Shown: in pieces, positions 40,207 through 52,200 of the stretch
Layout of the letters: each line of letters starts with the position of its first letter
Position numbering within the stretch: the stretch's first letter is position 1
Source: Volvox africanus
Lineage: Eukaryota > Chlorophyta > Chlorophyceae > Chlamydomonadales > Volvocaceae
DNA length: 64,000 nucleotides
Reading direction: 5' to 3'
Assembly: GCA_030268105.1 (NCBI GenBank)
Contig: BSDZ01000040.1
Location: 186,001 to 250,000, forward strand
Position numbers and translations under genes: made by a program
Notes under the pieces: model-generated
Told to the model about the DNA's origin: nothing
Seen by the model: the letters and a program-made list of their open reading frames with translations, nothing else
The model's database searches: none

Positions 40207-43200
40207 AAACCCATGGGTAAGTGAGGACCCATGGGATGTGGGTTTCGTCTCTTGGGCACGGCACATTTTTCCCGCCATGACACCATAACGGACCAACCGA
40301 TTTCTGGGTGATCGGAGATATTGCATAAAGGGGTGGTGGAGTTGGGTTTTGTGTTTTAGATCTGAATGGGGCTTACATTGACCGTATAAAGTGAGCCGGA
40401 GTGAGCCCTGGGCCGGTCACGTCCACCATGCCGAGGCCGTTAGCTGGCAGTTGACGGTTGGCGTAAGTTTAGATGCTTTTGTTCGAAAGGAGGAATGAGA
40501 TTTGGCTAGCGATTCGCGCAGTTATCTGTCTGGTGCAGAAGAACCCAATATGTAATTTACTGTATATTTATATATTATATGTGGTCATTTACATATTCAT
40601 TCACCTTTTATAAATTAGTTAATATTCCAGTTATTTATAACCGTGATGATAAAATCCGTGAATTTAAGCACGGGGCGGCCACCTATCATCCTACCACACC
40701 AACCTCACGTCCGGTACATTATGTCGTACATCCTTGCTCTACCTCTTCCCCCGGGGAGCTCAGCAGCGTGTCGTTTATTTGCTTACAGAGAGCCCTGATT
40801 CTTTCCCCCTTTCGCTCATATCATCTCTTTTTCAGCCCCATCACGCTCCCAAAAATCCAAGAGGCCTCAGTGCTGTTGGATTTTGTCATATTGAGAAAAT
40901 GGACCGTTTGGTGCGAAGAGTAACCGCGACATCACCAGGGGTCAGACCCCTGGTCATCACCATGAGTATAATAATATTGCTAAGTATAATAGTATGTTAA
41001 TAATATTATGATGATGATGATCAAGCTATTGTTCTTGTTTATTATCCCTGTAACTTTAAATTTGGTAGTAAGGAGTACGATAGGCTTCAAATGTCGTACA
41101 GCGAGCTGTTACATGGAACATTGAATGCATGGTGCATTTAAACAAAATATCATTCAAACATATAATTTTGGTGACTAATGAGGGGCAGATGCAAACAGCG
41201 GCCAAACATTCATAAAATCACAAATTCTGGCCAACAAAATGAGGGTATAAACCGTAAACTCAATACTTTTTGTCATTAGGTTTATTATTTTCTGAGAGAC
41301 CAGACGCTTATGGATGTGATATGGTCTCCCAAACAAATATGAAATTAAAGCTTCTTAAGGCAACAAGGAAGCGAATTAATGCGCAGCTGTGAACGGATTC
41401 GGCGCTCTCTCCCTTATATCCTGAACGGCACTTGGTCCAAGAGGACCGACAATCGCCACAAAAGAGAGGACTAGCGTCATATTATTTATGTACTACATAT
41501 GCAGTACAGTACGCATGCCATGTGCCGTACAGTCAGGACGGCCCTTATAGATAACAGCATGTAGTTTCCGGACCTCAGCAACGAAAACCCTGATCTCCGC
41601 CCCGGGCGGCGCACAAGACAACCACAAGACATCTTTGCCGTACACTCTGGTGAAGACTGCGAGAGCAGCGTCTCCCCATGTTACGAACTCCAAAGTTGGT
41701 TGACGGTTAGAACTGAATGAAATAAAAGTATGATACGCAACGTCTCCCTGATAAGCCCGCCATCATCTTCGTCGTCAGTGACCATATCTCCCGAGTCCAT
41801 ACATCTGTTGCAACACGCCATCGCCCTCTTCCCTCCCCTCCCCTCACTAAAGCCTGTGCTGCCGTGTGGGAGCTATACCCCTCAGCCATCCCACTTACCA
41901 CCTGGCAACGAACGTCAGCCAATCAAAAAAGCTGGATCCAAATCCGAACCCTAGATCCATAAAATCCAGATCCAGATCCCCTAGGCATGCAACCCTCGCC
42001 CCAAAGAAACGAATAAGGGGGCATTACGTTGACCGTTATTTCCCTTAACCGTTAACGGTTCACTTACGGTTAAGCTCTAGCAGGGTTTAGGAGTAAACGA
42101 TTGCGAATATGTGCGCCTGAGATATCTTACTCCACTCGCGGGTGAGTGAGTGAGTGATAGTCAAATGTGACTGCAGCAAAGTAGTTCAGATAATAAAAGC
42201 ACAGGATAGATATGATGTCGTACATCACGAATCTTCCCTTTCCGCAGGCGTTTTACGACCGCCGCTGCAAAGCCTTTCAAAACAAATCACTGCCTCTTCG
42301 TCTCCTCCTCCTCCTCCTCCTCCACCACCACCACCACCTCCCAACCTCCTTGGCACCGCGTCACTGTGTGCATGGCGGTACGGCACATGTACGGAAGAAT
42401 GTTCCATTAAGACTGTAATGTCCACTAGCCACGCGATGTCGGATTGCACCGAAGCGGCGCCGACTGATACCACGGGAATGAAATAGCACCCAAATACATC
42501 GCATGGGGGCCCCCCTGGAGAGTGGACGAGCATCGGTTGCAGATGCAGACGATGCCATCACTCTGCCGGTGAGAGCTGTAGTGAAGCTAAGGACGGGTGG
42601 ACGGCGCCACCGTCGCCAGCGCTACTGCTACCGCCGCGGTCACCATCAACACCACTACCACCGTCATACCGTCTGTACGGCCTCTACCTCTGAAGTTGAG
42701 TTTGCACGAAACGCCGGCGATTCAAAATAACCTGAGAAACGTCATGGCCAGAATCTGTACGAAAGGCATGCAAGGCATGCTGTACGTCGTACATCTGCCG
42801 TACATGATGCAGAAACATGATGATGATGATCAATCCGTCGTACTATTGGAACTCATGAGTGATAGATACAGCGGGCGCATTTACGGCACGCGTGTAAGAC
42901 CTCCATAAAATAAAGCGCAAAAGTAAGAAACCATGTCCCCAAAATGGCCCAACCGCCGTATTCCGTACGAACGCTGCAGTCCACTAATTTACAAACCGCG
43001 CATTAGGAATATGTAGATTCGGACAAGCGTCGTACTCAAAGGGCCTGCCGGATGCGTAAATTTAGAATCCATCATGAGGATTTCGTAGAGTATTATATTG
43101 GCACTCAAGAGTAAATGCTATTTCCGTACACATATCATATGTCGTACAAAGCAACAGACATCCTACACATGCTGGCCGACTGGCAGGCACACGCGAAGGA

Positions 43201-45992
43201 TCTCTTTCCGTACGTGAACGCAAATGGAAAGAGAGCGCTCCAAGGCATGTATGTACGGAAGAAACGTCGATCCGGACGGATCTGGGGAGTACACTCCTGT
43301 GCAAATATTCCCACTTCGGATTTAAGAGTGGTCCCTTGAAAAGTCATACGGACTTCAAAAGGACCGAAGGCATGGACTCAAAATTAGTCAAGCAATGGTT
43401 TTAGCCAAAAAAGGTGGGCCCGAAACCACAACCTTGAGTCAAAGTGGAAACCAGCTTTCAGCACCCCTACACCCCGACCCTTTCAGTTCATAACATGAGC
43501 CCATTGAACCCATTGCCAAAATAGGACACCAAAATGAAAAACCTAGAACTGTTTTTTAACGCGTGGAACCCTCGCACAAAATTGGATATCGTACACCGGT
43601 ACGACACTATATGCACGACACATATGTGCCTGAATGACATGCATGTCCTTCCCATGCATGACTAAGTCCCGACATCTTCGAGGCCCACCACACCACACCT
43701 CGCATGTGGGGAGGCGGCGGAGCGAATAGTGTCAGGTTTACCAGGTCAATTTTAGGGTTGCGAAAAACTGTACGGCAGTATCAAACACGTACGACAACGC
43801 AAAGAGCCATTGATTTGATATGGCATGCTGGAATGAGGTATACAGCATCAGAGAAGAGGTGGTGAGCTTTCCAACTGTATCCTTGGAGTTGTCTCCCACC
43901 CCCTCTTCCTCCTCTCGTCCACACTGCCGTACCCTCACATCCTGAGGTACGGCATCTCAAACGAAATAATCTGTCTTCTCTTTCCCTCGTTGCTTGTGAA
44001 CGTGCCGTACTTACCGCACGGAAATGATATATTCCGCGATGACTACGTTTTCCGCAAATCCCCCGCACGTCGTACGACAGATAGTGAAACCCATTATTCA
44101 AAATTTCCGCTGGATGAGGCTGGGGCCCTCACAGAGCATTGTATCTTATGCGTGCCCTCCGAAACCACAATTGTACTGCAGATCCCTCTCCTTCGCTTCC
44201 AAATCAGATTTTGCCAAACGTCCAGTACCGCCATGCCATTGACAAGTTGTGTGCATGCGTGTGCCGCTGATGCGCATGTGATACATATGTCTGTGTAGTA
44301 CATATGTGTGTGCGCTCTCCAGCCTCCCATCTCTCTCTCCGCTCCCAAAAAACGGAATTTAATGTGCCGTACAAGGACTCGAAGTCGTAAATGATCGTAC
44401 TTTGATACCCGGGACAAAAACCTCGGTGTTATACCGAAGGCAAGATACTTAAGCATATTCAAACTCAGAAGGCTATGTGCCGTACCGCCGTACAACTGCC
44501 GTACAGACCAACCTCCCCATCAGGTGCAGCCACAGATACCAACGATGGCACAAAGTTGTTCCCTGGCGTTGAACGGCAACATCGCAACGGCTGGCAACTG
44601 CTTCCAACGACTACTACTAGCACAAACTGCAGCATAAACAGGAAAAGTACTGACAGGAGCAAATTCTATTTCTCTCTCGCAGCATACTCAACAAGGAAGG
44701 CAGGCTCAAGACATGATGTGCGATTCCGTACCACACTGTACGGCGCACCACCGTCTTTGGTCTCCCTTCACCTCAAATCCGGAGCCATGAGAGCTTGCAC
44801 GAACTTTTTGCTCAAGCCATTATCATCATCCACAACGATTCAGTTGAACAACAGCAAAAACAGCAAATCAGTTGTTCCCAAGCTTGAATACGAGGCGAGG
44901 TATTTGGTGACCGTTATGACCGTTATCACGGGCAGCGGTTCCAACCGCCGAGTACGTTACGGTTGATGTCAGCTTTGACGCGCCTCCACTCCACTCCGCC
45001 TGGGAGATCACAGGTTGTGTTTGAAGATGAGATCACAGGTCGCCTGTCGGAAGTCTACGGGACGGCATCCCACAATCTGGAGCCAGGGACAGGGGGGGGG
45101 GAGGGTGAGGCGAATAAAATGAATCCTGGTACTGATAGTACTTGGTACTGATAGTACTTGGTACTGATAGTACTTGGTACTGATAGTACCATACTACCTG
45201 GTGCTGATAGTACCATATCACTTTTATTAAGGGGAACGAGAACTAACTTTGAGGGGTAGTTCAAAAGTTCAGCGGGGTAATGGGTTTTTCTGTGAGTCTG
45301 CTGCGGGGTCATGGGGCTATGTCTTAGGGGGTGATAGCTTGATACCGGGAGAGAGGGGAGATCAAAAAGTCAGCGTCATGCTGGGTTATAATGGTTCCAG
45401 ATTTTTAGTGCTTTATGGTCTTGTGGTTTTGTGGTTTTAGGGGGGTTGGGTGTCGTTGCGCAGGACGGCCGGTTACGACGGGGTATGGGGTGATGCAGGT
45501 GGGTTGGGGGTTTGCGAGCGGTTAGAGACGAGGGGTGTGTGTGTATGTGTGTGTATGTGTGTGTATGTGTAGGGGAGAGGGATTCAGCAACACGACTGTA
45601 CAGGGTACAGGGTAGAAGGTAGAGAGTACGTCATGCGGCGAGGAAAAGATGCCGGCCGGCGGTTATCGTACATTGGGTTGCGCCATCTTGGCTTCAAGGG
45701 CTTATAGACGCTTCTTCATATTATTCAGGTCATTACAAAGCCATATCGATTTATGATCATAACACTCGTTAGCCTCATTTACATTTAATACAAGTCTGCC
45801 TTCATGTAATTAATATGCTTGAGATATATGCTTGCCAATCACAGTAAATCACAAAAAGATAGGATAACATCTGACAAGAATGATATTACAATTGTTACGT
45901 CAATTATTTTTTAATATGCTCTTATAACTTAGTATGCGATACAATTTCCCTCTCAATTCCTCGTAATTCGTACATTTACATTTTTCAATTTT
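40207..45992. other. 5.8 kb region with no recognised gene
   Basis: Beyond the PPIL4 3' UTR (TGTAA at 40551) I see no supportable gene. ORFs such as 42154-42486, 44475-44966 (+) and 44094-44495 (-) have no family motif. The stretch is unusually rich in the short motif TGCCGTAC/GTACGGCA and in GTCGTAC. It includes a CTC/CAC triplet run (42300-42345) and a 16-bp palindromic tandem repeat (45125-45212). It may be an old, decayed repeat or transposon domain. Confidence 0.4.
45125..45212. repeat. 16-bp tandem repeat of TACTGATAGTACTTGG
   Basis: Four near-perfect copies, then two degenerate ones (ending TACTACCTGGTGCTGATAG). Each unit carries a small inverted repeat (AGTAC...GTACT), so the array can fold as a series of short hairpins. 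Confidence 0.9.
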
Positions 45993-47072
45993 TCATCTTC
46001 TCTTGGCAGCCTTCACTGTTCCCGCCATTCGAGCTGCTCTCAAATAGGCTGCCTCTTCTTCTGATGGGCTGCTCCCCACCAACGCTCCCACCACTACGGA
46101 ACCATCCGTACGTACCTCATCCATGCAGGCGTTATGGTAGTACATCCGCATCGTGGGTGTTTTATGGATCCGGTGTAGCTGGGTCATATTACAGCGCTGC
46201 AACTTGAAGCCGGGGCCTGGGACCTGACCCATGGGTGCGCCGGGGGAGACACCGTGCTGTACGGAACAATCCACCCGTGCGAATACGACACGGCGGCCAA
46301 TAAAGAGGTGCGAGAGCTTCTGCAGCTCATTCCGCATTCGTTGGCTTGCCGCGCACCAGGGGGCATGGAACAACACGATGGCGAGGTATCCTGCCCTGTT
46401 CGTTGTACGAACGAAGTCATCGAACTCAACTTGATTCCGAAGTAAGGGAAAGGAGTTGATGGTGATGGCGGCGCTGCTTGTTGGCATGACGGTGGTGAAC
46501 GGAGGATTGGCGGTGGAGGTTGAATCGGTGGAGGTGGTGGAGGTGGTGGTGCGGATCTCAGTGTCGGACGATGCCGGGGAGGTGGAAGTGGAGGTGGAGG
46601 TGGTGGTGGTGGATTGGAGGGAAAAGGCAGCGCCGGTGAGGGTGGAGGCAGGGGAGGAGAGGAGCGCGTAGACGGTCGATAAGGCGAGCGCGGCGCCGAC
46701 AACGAGGCGTGCAAAAGTAGTGGGAAGGGAGGCCTCAGCTGTCAAGACGGCTGTCGCGGCTGTGCTGGTAGAGCCAAGGACGAGCATGGTGGGCCGGAAC
46801 CCGGAACTGGTGCTGCTGAATTGAGATGTTAAGATGGTTGGTTGGCGGTGATCAGAGGTCTCAAGCGGATGAGATAGTTGGTAGAAGGACGACTGTTGGT
46901 GTTGGGCCTCCGTTGCGTGATGCGCGTGCGCATGTGGAAAAGGAGGCATCGCTGTGGCAACCACAACAGCAGCGCGTCTTCCGAAAAATGCTGGTAAAGA
47001 ACGCATCGCAAAAGTCTGACGATCGTAAGGCCGCGTGATCCCGGACGTTGGTGGTAAAGTCGCTGAAGCCAT
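45993..47072 (-). CDS. Thioredoxin-fold protein with a WCAAS site and a Ser/Thr-rich N-terminal region
   Basis: Single-exon 359-residue reading frame. The C-terminal ~150 residues look like a thioredoxin domain: FHAPWCAASQRMRNEL (Trp239-Cys240), VVFARVDC, then KTPTMRMYYH, where the Pro sits at the usual cis-Pro position. The normal CxxC second Cys is Ser, so a classical dithiol reaction is unlikely; monothiol, glutathione-dependent or non-catalytic roles are possible. Residues ~119-138 (FARLVVGAALALSTVYALL) form a likely membrane segment, followed by a long Thr/Ser-rich linker, suggesting a membrane-anchored secretory or organelle protein. The basic, hydroxy-rich N-terminus could be a targeting sequence. 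On the minus strand a TGTAA motif (45976-45980) lies just past the stop. It is unusual here in having no intron; I cannot name an orthologue. Confidence 0.65.
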   Translation of the reverse strand: MASATLPPTSGITRPYDRQTFAMRSLPAFFGRRAAVVVATAMPPFPHAHAHHATEAQHQQSSFYQLSHPLETSDHRQPTILTSQFSSTSSGFRPTMLVLGSTSTAATAVLTAEASLPTTFARLVVGAALALSTVYALLSSPASTLTGAAFSLQSTTTTSTSTSTSPASSDTEIRTTTSTTSTDSTSTANPPFTTVMPTSSAAITINSFPLLRNQVEFDDFVRTTNRAGYLAIVLFHAPWCAASQRMRNELQKLSHLFIGRRVVFARVDCSVQHGVSPGAPMGQVPGPGFKLQRCNMTQLHRIHKTPTMRMYYHNACMDEVRTDGSVVVGALVGSSPSEEEAAYLRAARMAGTVKAAKRR

Positions 47073-49223
47073 TTTTGGATGGAGGACTTAGTGAAGCTTA
47101 CAGGCTTACACGAAGTACGTGCGAGAGTTTATGCAAAGACAGACAAGTAATATTTGTAAGGGCAAAGCTCTGCACTAAAAGAAACCTATCTGACCGTCTT
47201 CGTATTTACGGAGGCTCGGAAAGTTATGCTTGCAAAGACACACGTCAGCGCCAGTACGATTTGTTATCAGAGGAGAAGTATTGCGTAAGGGTTTGCACAG
47301 AACCACATAAACCACCGACGGTCGTGTTAAATATACAAGCAATTTTTTAACGCAGCGGGAGCGAAAAGGCGCTTGGTGGAGTGGTAGGTTGTAGTTTCTA
47401 CGATCAAATGAATTAATACTACGAGAACGCCCCGAGAAAGCTAATGATTCAATCAAACATATCATGCATTTTTCTTTTTAAATTACACAGAAGCCATGCC
47501 ATGTAAAGGACCGGATGACGTCTCGGCAACCTTCGACAACCAAATGCACCGCTGGCCATAAAGCGACTTTAAAACGAAGGCTTACGGTAGTACATGATGC
47601 GATAATTTGTTAGAGAATATGTGGTACATATAATCTAGTTACGACTGGGACGTGGAAATTTGAGCTGGCTTTGCGCTGGTTTGCGTAGGTAGGTGGTCAG
47701 AGGTATCGATGTCTGATAAGTGCTGAAGATCTCGGTTTCCTTCCACATAATCATGTAGTTAAAGAATGCATTTTTGGGTTACCTTCGCATGGCGCAGCGT
47801 GGACAGTATAGGATTTCGCACGGTGTCAACTGTCAATACCTGCATTTGCCCCCAGGTGCACGACTTGCAGTCACAGAAGATAGCTGATAAAGTATGGAGT
47901 TATGTAGATACCAACATATTACTAATATTGGCAAATTTGTGTCATGATATTTCTTATTCGTAGTGCCAGCGGTGTGACACGGACGTCAAGTTCTTGAGAA
48001 CACAGTCATCAGCGCGGAAGGACGAAAGCCGGAACGGTTTGCTGAAAAAGTAATGGTTGTTCAGAGAAATGCTTACTATAGTAACAAACCTTTGCTTCCA
48101 TGTTTACATTTCTCATGCCAGTTAACGCACGCTAACACCCATAGCAGTTTCACTCGTAACCAAATGCCATGCAAATCCCCAACTCCCAACCCTGTATTAT
48201 CTCTCTTTGAACCTGTATTCGATAAGTGATTGTGTTTTTCTGTGATTTATAGTTTTATAATTTGTGAGGTAAGAACATCATTTGAATTGCTGCCAGCAAG
48301 CATGTCTTCACTTATCGTTACTGCAGTGAAAAATAATTTTCCGCGAGCTACAACCCTCACGGGCCGTTTTCCTACGCCGCGAAACCCCTATTGGTTCACA
48401 GGGGGATCAGGGTAACATTGGAGTTTAAGACCTCCAATGATTGAGAACTTACAGCAAAACAGTCTATCGACAGCTCGTTCTTGGTCCGAATTCCGCTGAA
48501 GTGACTTTCCCTGCAACGGAAGGACCTTTTTCTGCAGTCTAATCCGGTTTTATATGATGTATTTTGGTAATTTGTGTACCTTAGAACCCAAAACCCCAGT
48601 CGGTCGACATATTTCCGCAGAACGTACTTCGGTACGACCCGCAGGCAGCTGACTTCTGAAGATTCTGGGAAGCTCGGGCTTTTAAGAATCGGAAACACTC
48701 TCACCTTCATATCATATCAAATTCTACAAATCAAGTTTTCTATTTACCTGTATGAAAGCTATTCGGAAACATAGGCGAGGGCAACGCGGCATGTCAGGCT
48801 CCATCTCATCATCGTAATGACATATGGAATTCTATATGGAATTCAATTGTACTTGTGAAAGTCCATCAAGCATCTGGCGTCTCTTTTTTGGTGAATACTT
48901 GCCGTACTTGTCAAGCTGGCGCTTTTGCGGCAGTCATCCGATCTGTAAAGAAATTCGCTCTCTAGGAAACGATGTTGGCGTTTCATTGCATTCTCAAAGC
49001 ATCACCGATATCCCTAGGGGATTGACGTTTTGGAGTAAACTCTAAGCGTTCTTGAAGACAAGACATTATAAGCCAATAACATAATCCGAACGCAAAATAA
49101 TTGAAAGATCCGGTCGGATCTACGCTCTAGACACACATCCGCCAAACCAGCCTAATGCAAACTTCCGGGAGTCGGCCAGCGGCCCTCTGCAGCTCTGTTG
49201 AACGCGGCTTTAGAGCTCCAGTC
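47073..49223. promoter_or_regulatory. Divergent intergenic region, thioredoxin-like / cpSRP54
   Basis: A 2.15 kb AT-richer spacer between divergent starts. ORFs at 47048-47350, 48574-48774 (+) and 48396-48710 (-) have no family features. It presumably contains both promoters; no named element was recognised. Confidence 0.4.
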
Positions 49224-52200
49224 ATGGCGGCGTATCTGCGTGGCGTCGCTTTTACGCCTGTCAGCTCCGCCTCAATCCGCAGCGTCAAGGTACGTGTTAC
49301 TTCCTTCTGCTATTTGCGGTCTGCCTAAGCAACTCCATATTTTTAGACATCTTAGGTTTTAACAGTTAAGAAGTGCACCTATCTTCCGTTATTGCATGTG
49401 TTTCACCGGGCGGTCCCAACCCCCTATACCTCCCTCTTAAACGTGCGAGAATGTGCGGGGAAGCGATATTGTCCGGGGCGTAATAGTTATCAGGGTGCTA
49501 AGTTTTGCGTGAGAAATCGAGGGTCCGGGGGTCCGACGGGAATTCCAACAATTCTACAAAACCGGTCATTTTGGCACTAAACACAAGAAGCCGTAATGAC
49601 GATTAGCTCAGGTCATAGAGTCAAGGGGTAAGGGACAAGCCCCAACCCAAAAGCCGTAATCAATTCCACATCAGCGAATGCGGCAGCGGCCTTTATCCTC
49701 AATTCCGTTCCTTCCATTAGTGAGTGCATTACGACTTGATCCACATCGGGTAATGAATTGGAACCGGGGGGTAAGGGGACACAGAATCCGCATCGAGCAC
49801 TGAACAATTGTGAAGGTGAACTCGTGCTACGAATTCAGCTAGCTTTTCTTTCCGGTACTGCAATTGCGAATGAAAAGATCGGCAATCACTTCCACGTAAT
49901 TTATCGATAGTTGCTAAATTAGAAGTATGTAATCATCATGTATGTGTCCAAATAAGTAACACTGGTAGTGTTACGTTGTAATGGGATCGTAATACGGGAC
50001 TTTTCCTTTCGATGCGCTCTTTTCATCCGCAGGGCGCGTTTCCCCGGCTGCCCTCCTCCTCGGCAAAGTCCTCAATGTCCTCCTTAGCTTCGGGACTTTG
50101 GCGGCTGCCGGTGACGCTGCCTGTACGGCGCTCCAGGGGGCCTTATGGTGGTCGTGGTAGCGGTGCCGCGGTGGTGGTGCGAGCCGCCATGTTCGACAAC
50201 CTCAGTCGTTCCCTTGAGAAGGCGCAGAGGTTAATTGGTGGGTTTAGGGCTTGGATCCGACGCAGGTTTGGATCCGGGATGGAATTTGGGATTTGGGTCG
50301 GATTCAAATAAGGAAGATCTGTCTCATTTGTAGATTTTGGCGGGAAGGGGCTCATACGGGGTTTTACCGATTTGGGTCGGACGGGTCTGATTACAGTCGA
50401 GGTCTGAGTGCTCGGCCCGGGCGATCTGGATTAGATCCGGATCTGGGTTATCTGGTTCACAGCTTTGACTCGTGATCTGGATTTGTCGAATTAGATCGGA
50501 TGGTGTTTTGTATTCATGGCTCCCAATGGCTGCCCCGAGGGGGGGACTGTGTGTCCTAAACACACCGCAATCTTCCCCCCCCCTTTTGGAGCCGGCCCAA
50601 TGACTTTAAATCTTCATCTTACCCCTAACGAGCTTTCGAATTGTTCTTCGTGTGTGTTTGGGCCAAAGAGGGCTTTGGGAAAGAGGGCATTTGTTTTACA
50701 TGGCAAACGTGCACAGCTCCCAATGAAGATTGTGTGCTGCCTCCGATAACGTTTCGCCGGATCCCGCCAATTTACGCGTCCTTCACACCACCGAATGGTA
50801 CTGGGCATGACAGGGAAGACGGGCACGTTGACTGCTGAAAATATGAAGGAGCCGCTCAAGGAGGTGAGCTTGAAAGGGGGGGAGGAGGGGGGAGGAGGGG
50901 AGGGAGGGATGGGTTGTGGTTGGGGAGAGGAGACCGCTGGGAAACCGTTGGGCTGCAGCGTGGATCTCATGGATTTAGAACCGGGACACACCGCATGTTG
51001 CAGTGCGTCCATCGCCCTCCGAGCTCCGAAACCGCTGACGCCTTTCCCTCTCCCCCAACTCCGGCCCCATGCGCTCAACCATGCGTGCACATACACACAC
51101 ACACATATATATATATATATAGTATATATATATATATACTATATATATATATACTAGTAATGCGTTTTATTCTTCCTCCCTTTTCCATTCCTACAGGTTC
51201 GCCGTGCGCTGTTGGAAGCTGACGTGTCGTTGCCTGTCGTACGTCGGTTTGTCAAAAAGGTTGAGGACCGCGCGTTGGGAACAAAGGTAAGGCCACCCGG
51301 GGGTACAGTTTGGATTCGGTCAAATTTCAGTTAGAATTCGGTTGGTTTTCAGCTTTGTCAGGATTCAGGTATTTCTCCCGCCGGTAGCCGCTTACCAGTA
51401 CCACCTCTACCAATGCCGCGATTGCATTCCTCATTCGCGTAAGGCCCCCATCCCTGCCGTGGATTGTTTATTTTGTCCGACACCCACTCCACTTCCACCA
51501 CCAACTCCCCTCTTCCAGGTTCTGGAGGGCGTCACCCCGGATGTGCAGTTCATCAAGGTGGTGTCCAACGAGCTGATCGACTTGATGGGAGGGGGTGTGG
51601 GCGCTAAGGATCTGGAGCCGGGATTCCCGCAGATCATCCTGATGGCGGGGCTGCAGGTAAGGATGTACGTGTGTGTGTGTGTATGTGAATTTGTGAATGG
51701 GCATCTGTCTACCGACGTGATTGGCCTGCGTTACATCCCTTACTTCCCTCCTCCTCCTCCTCATAGTCTGTTCTTCTGTTTAAGGAATCATTCGATCCGA
51801 TTCAAACCGTAGGCACGACATCCTTGTTCGTCCTCGCACCCGTTCACCCGTACACCCGTACAGGGCGTTGGTAAGACCACTGCCGCGGGCAAGTTGGCCC
51901 TCTACCTGAAGAAGTCGAAGAAGAGTTGCCTGCTGGTGGCCACGGACGTGTACCGCCCTGCCGCTATTGATCAGCTGGTTAAGCTGGGGACAGCCATTGA
52001 CGTACCTGTCTTTGAGCTGGGCACGCAGGTATACCGGATGGGGTTGGGAGGGAAGGGGGGGAGTTACGGTATGAAGAGGTTAAGATATCGGGTTAAGAGT
52101 GGCGTGGAGTTTAGTGGGGTTGGGGCTGTCTCTGAAACCGAGGTTGCACTCCCCGTCCTACCTCCCCGTCCACCCCCCTTCTCTCCCCCGCTCCCCCTCA

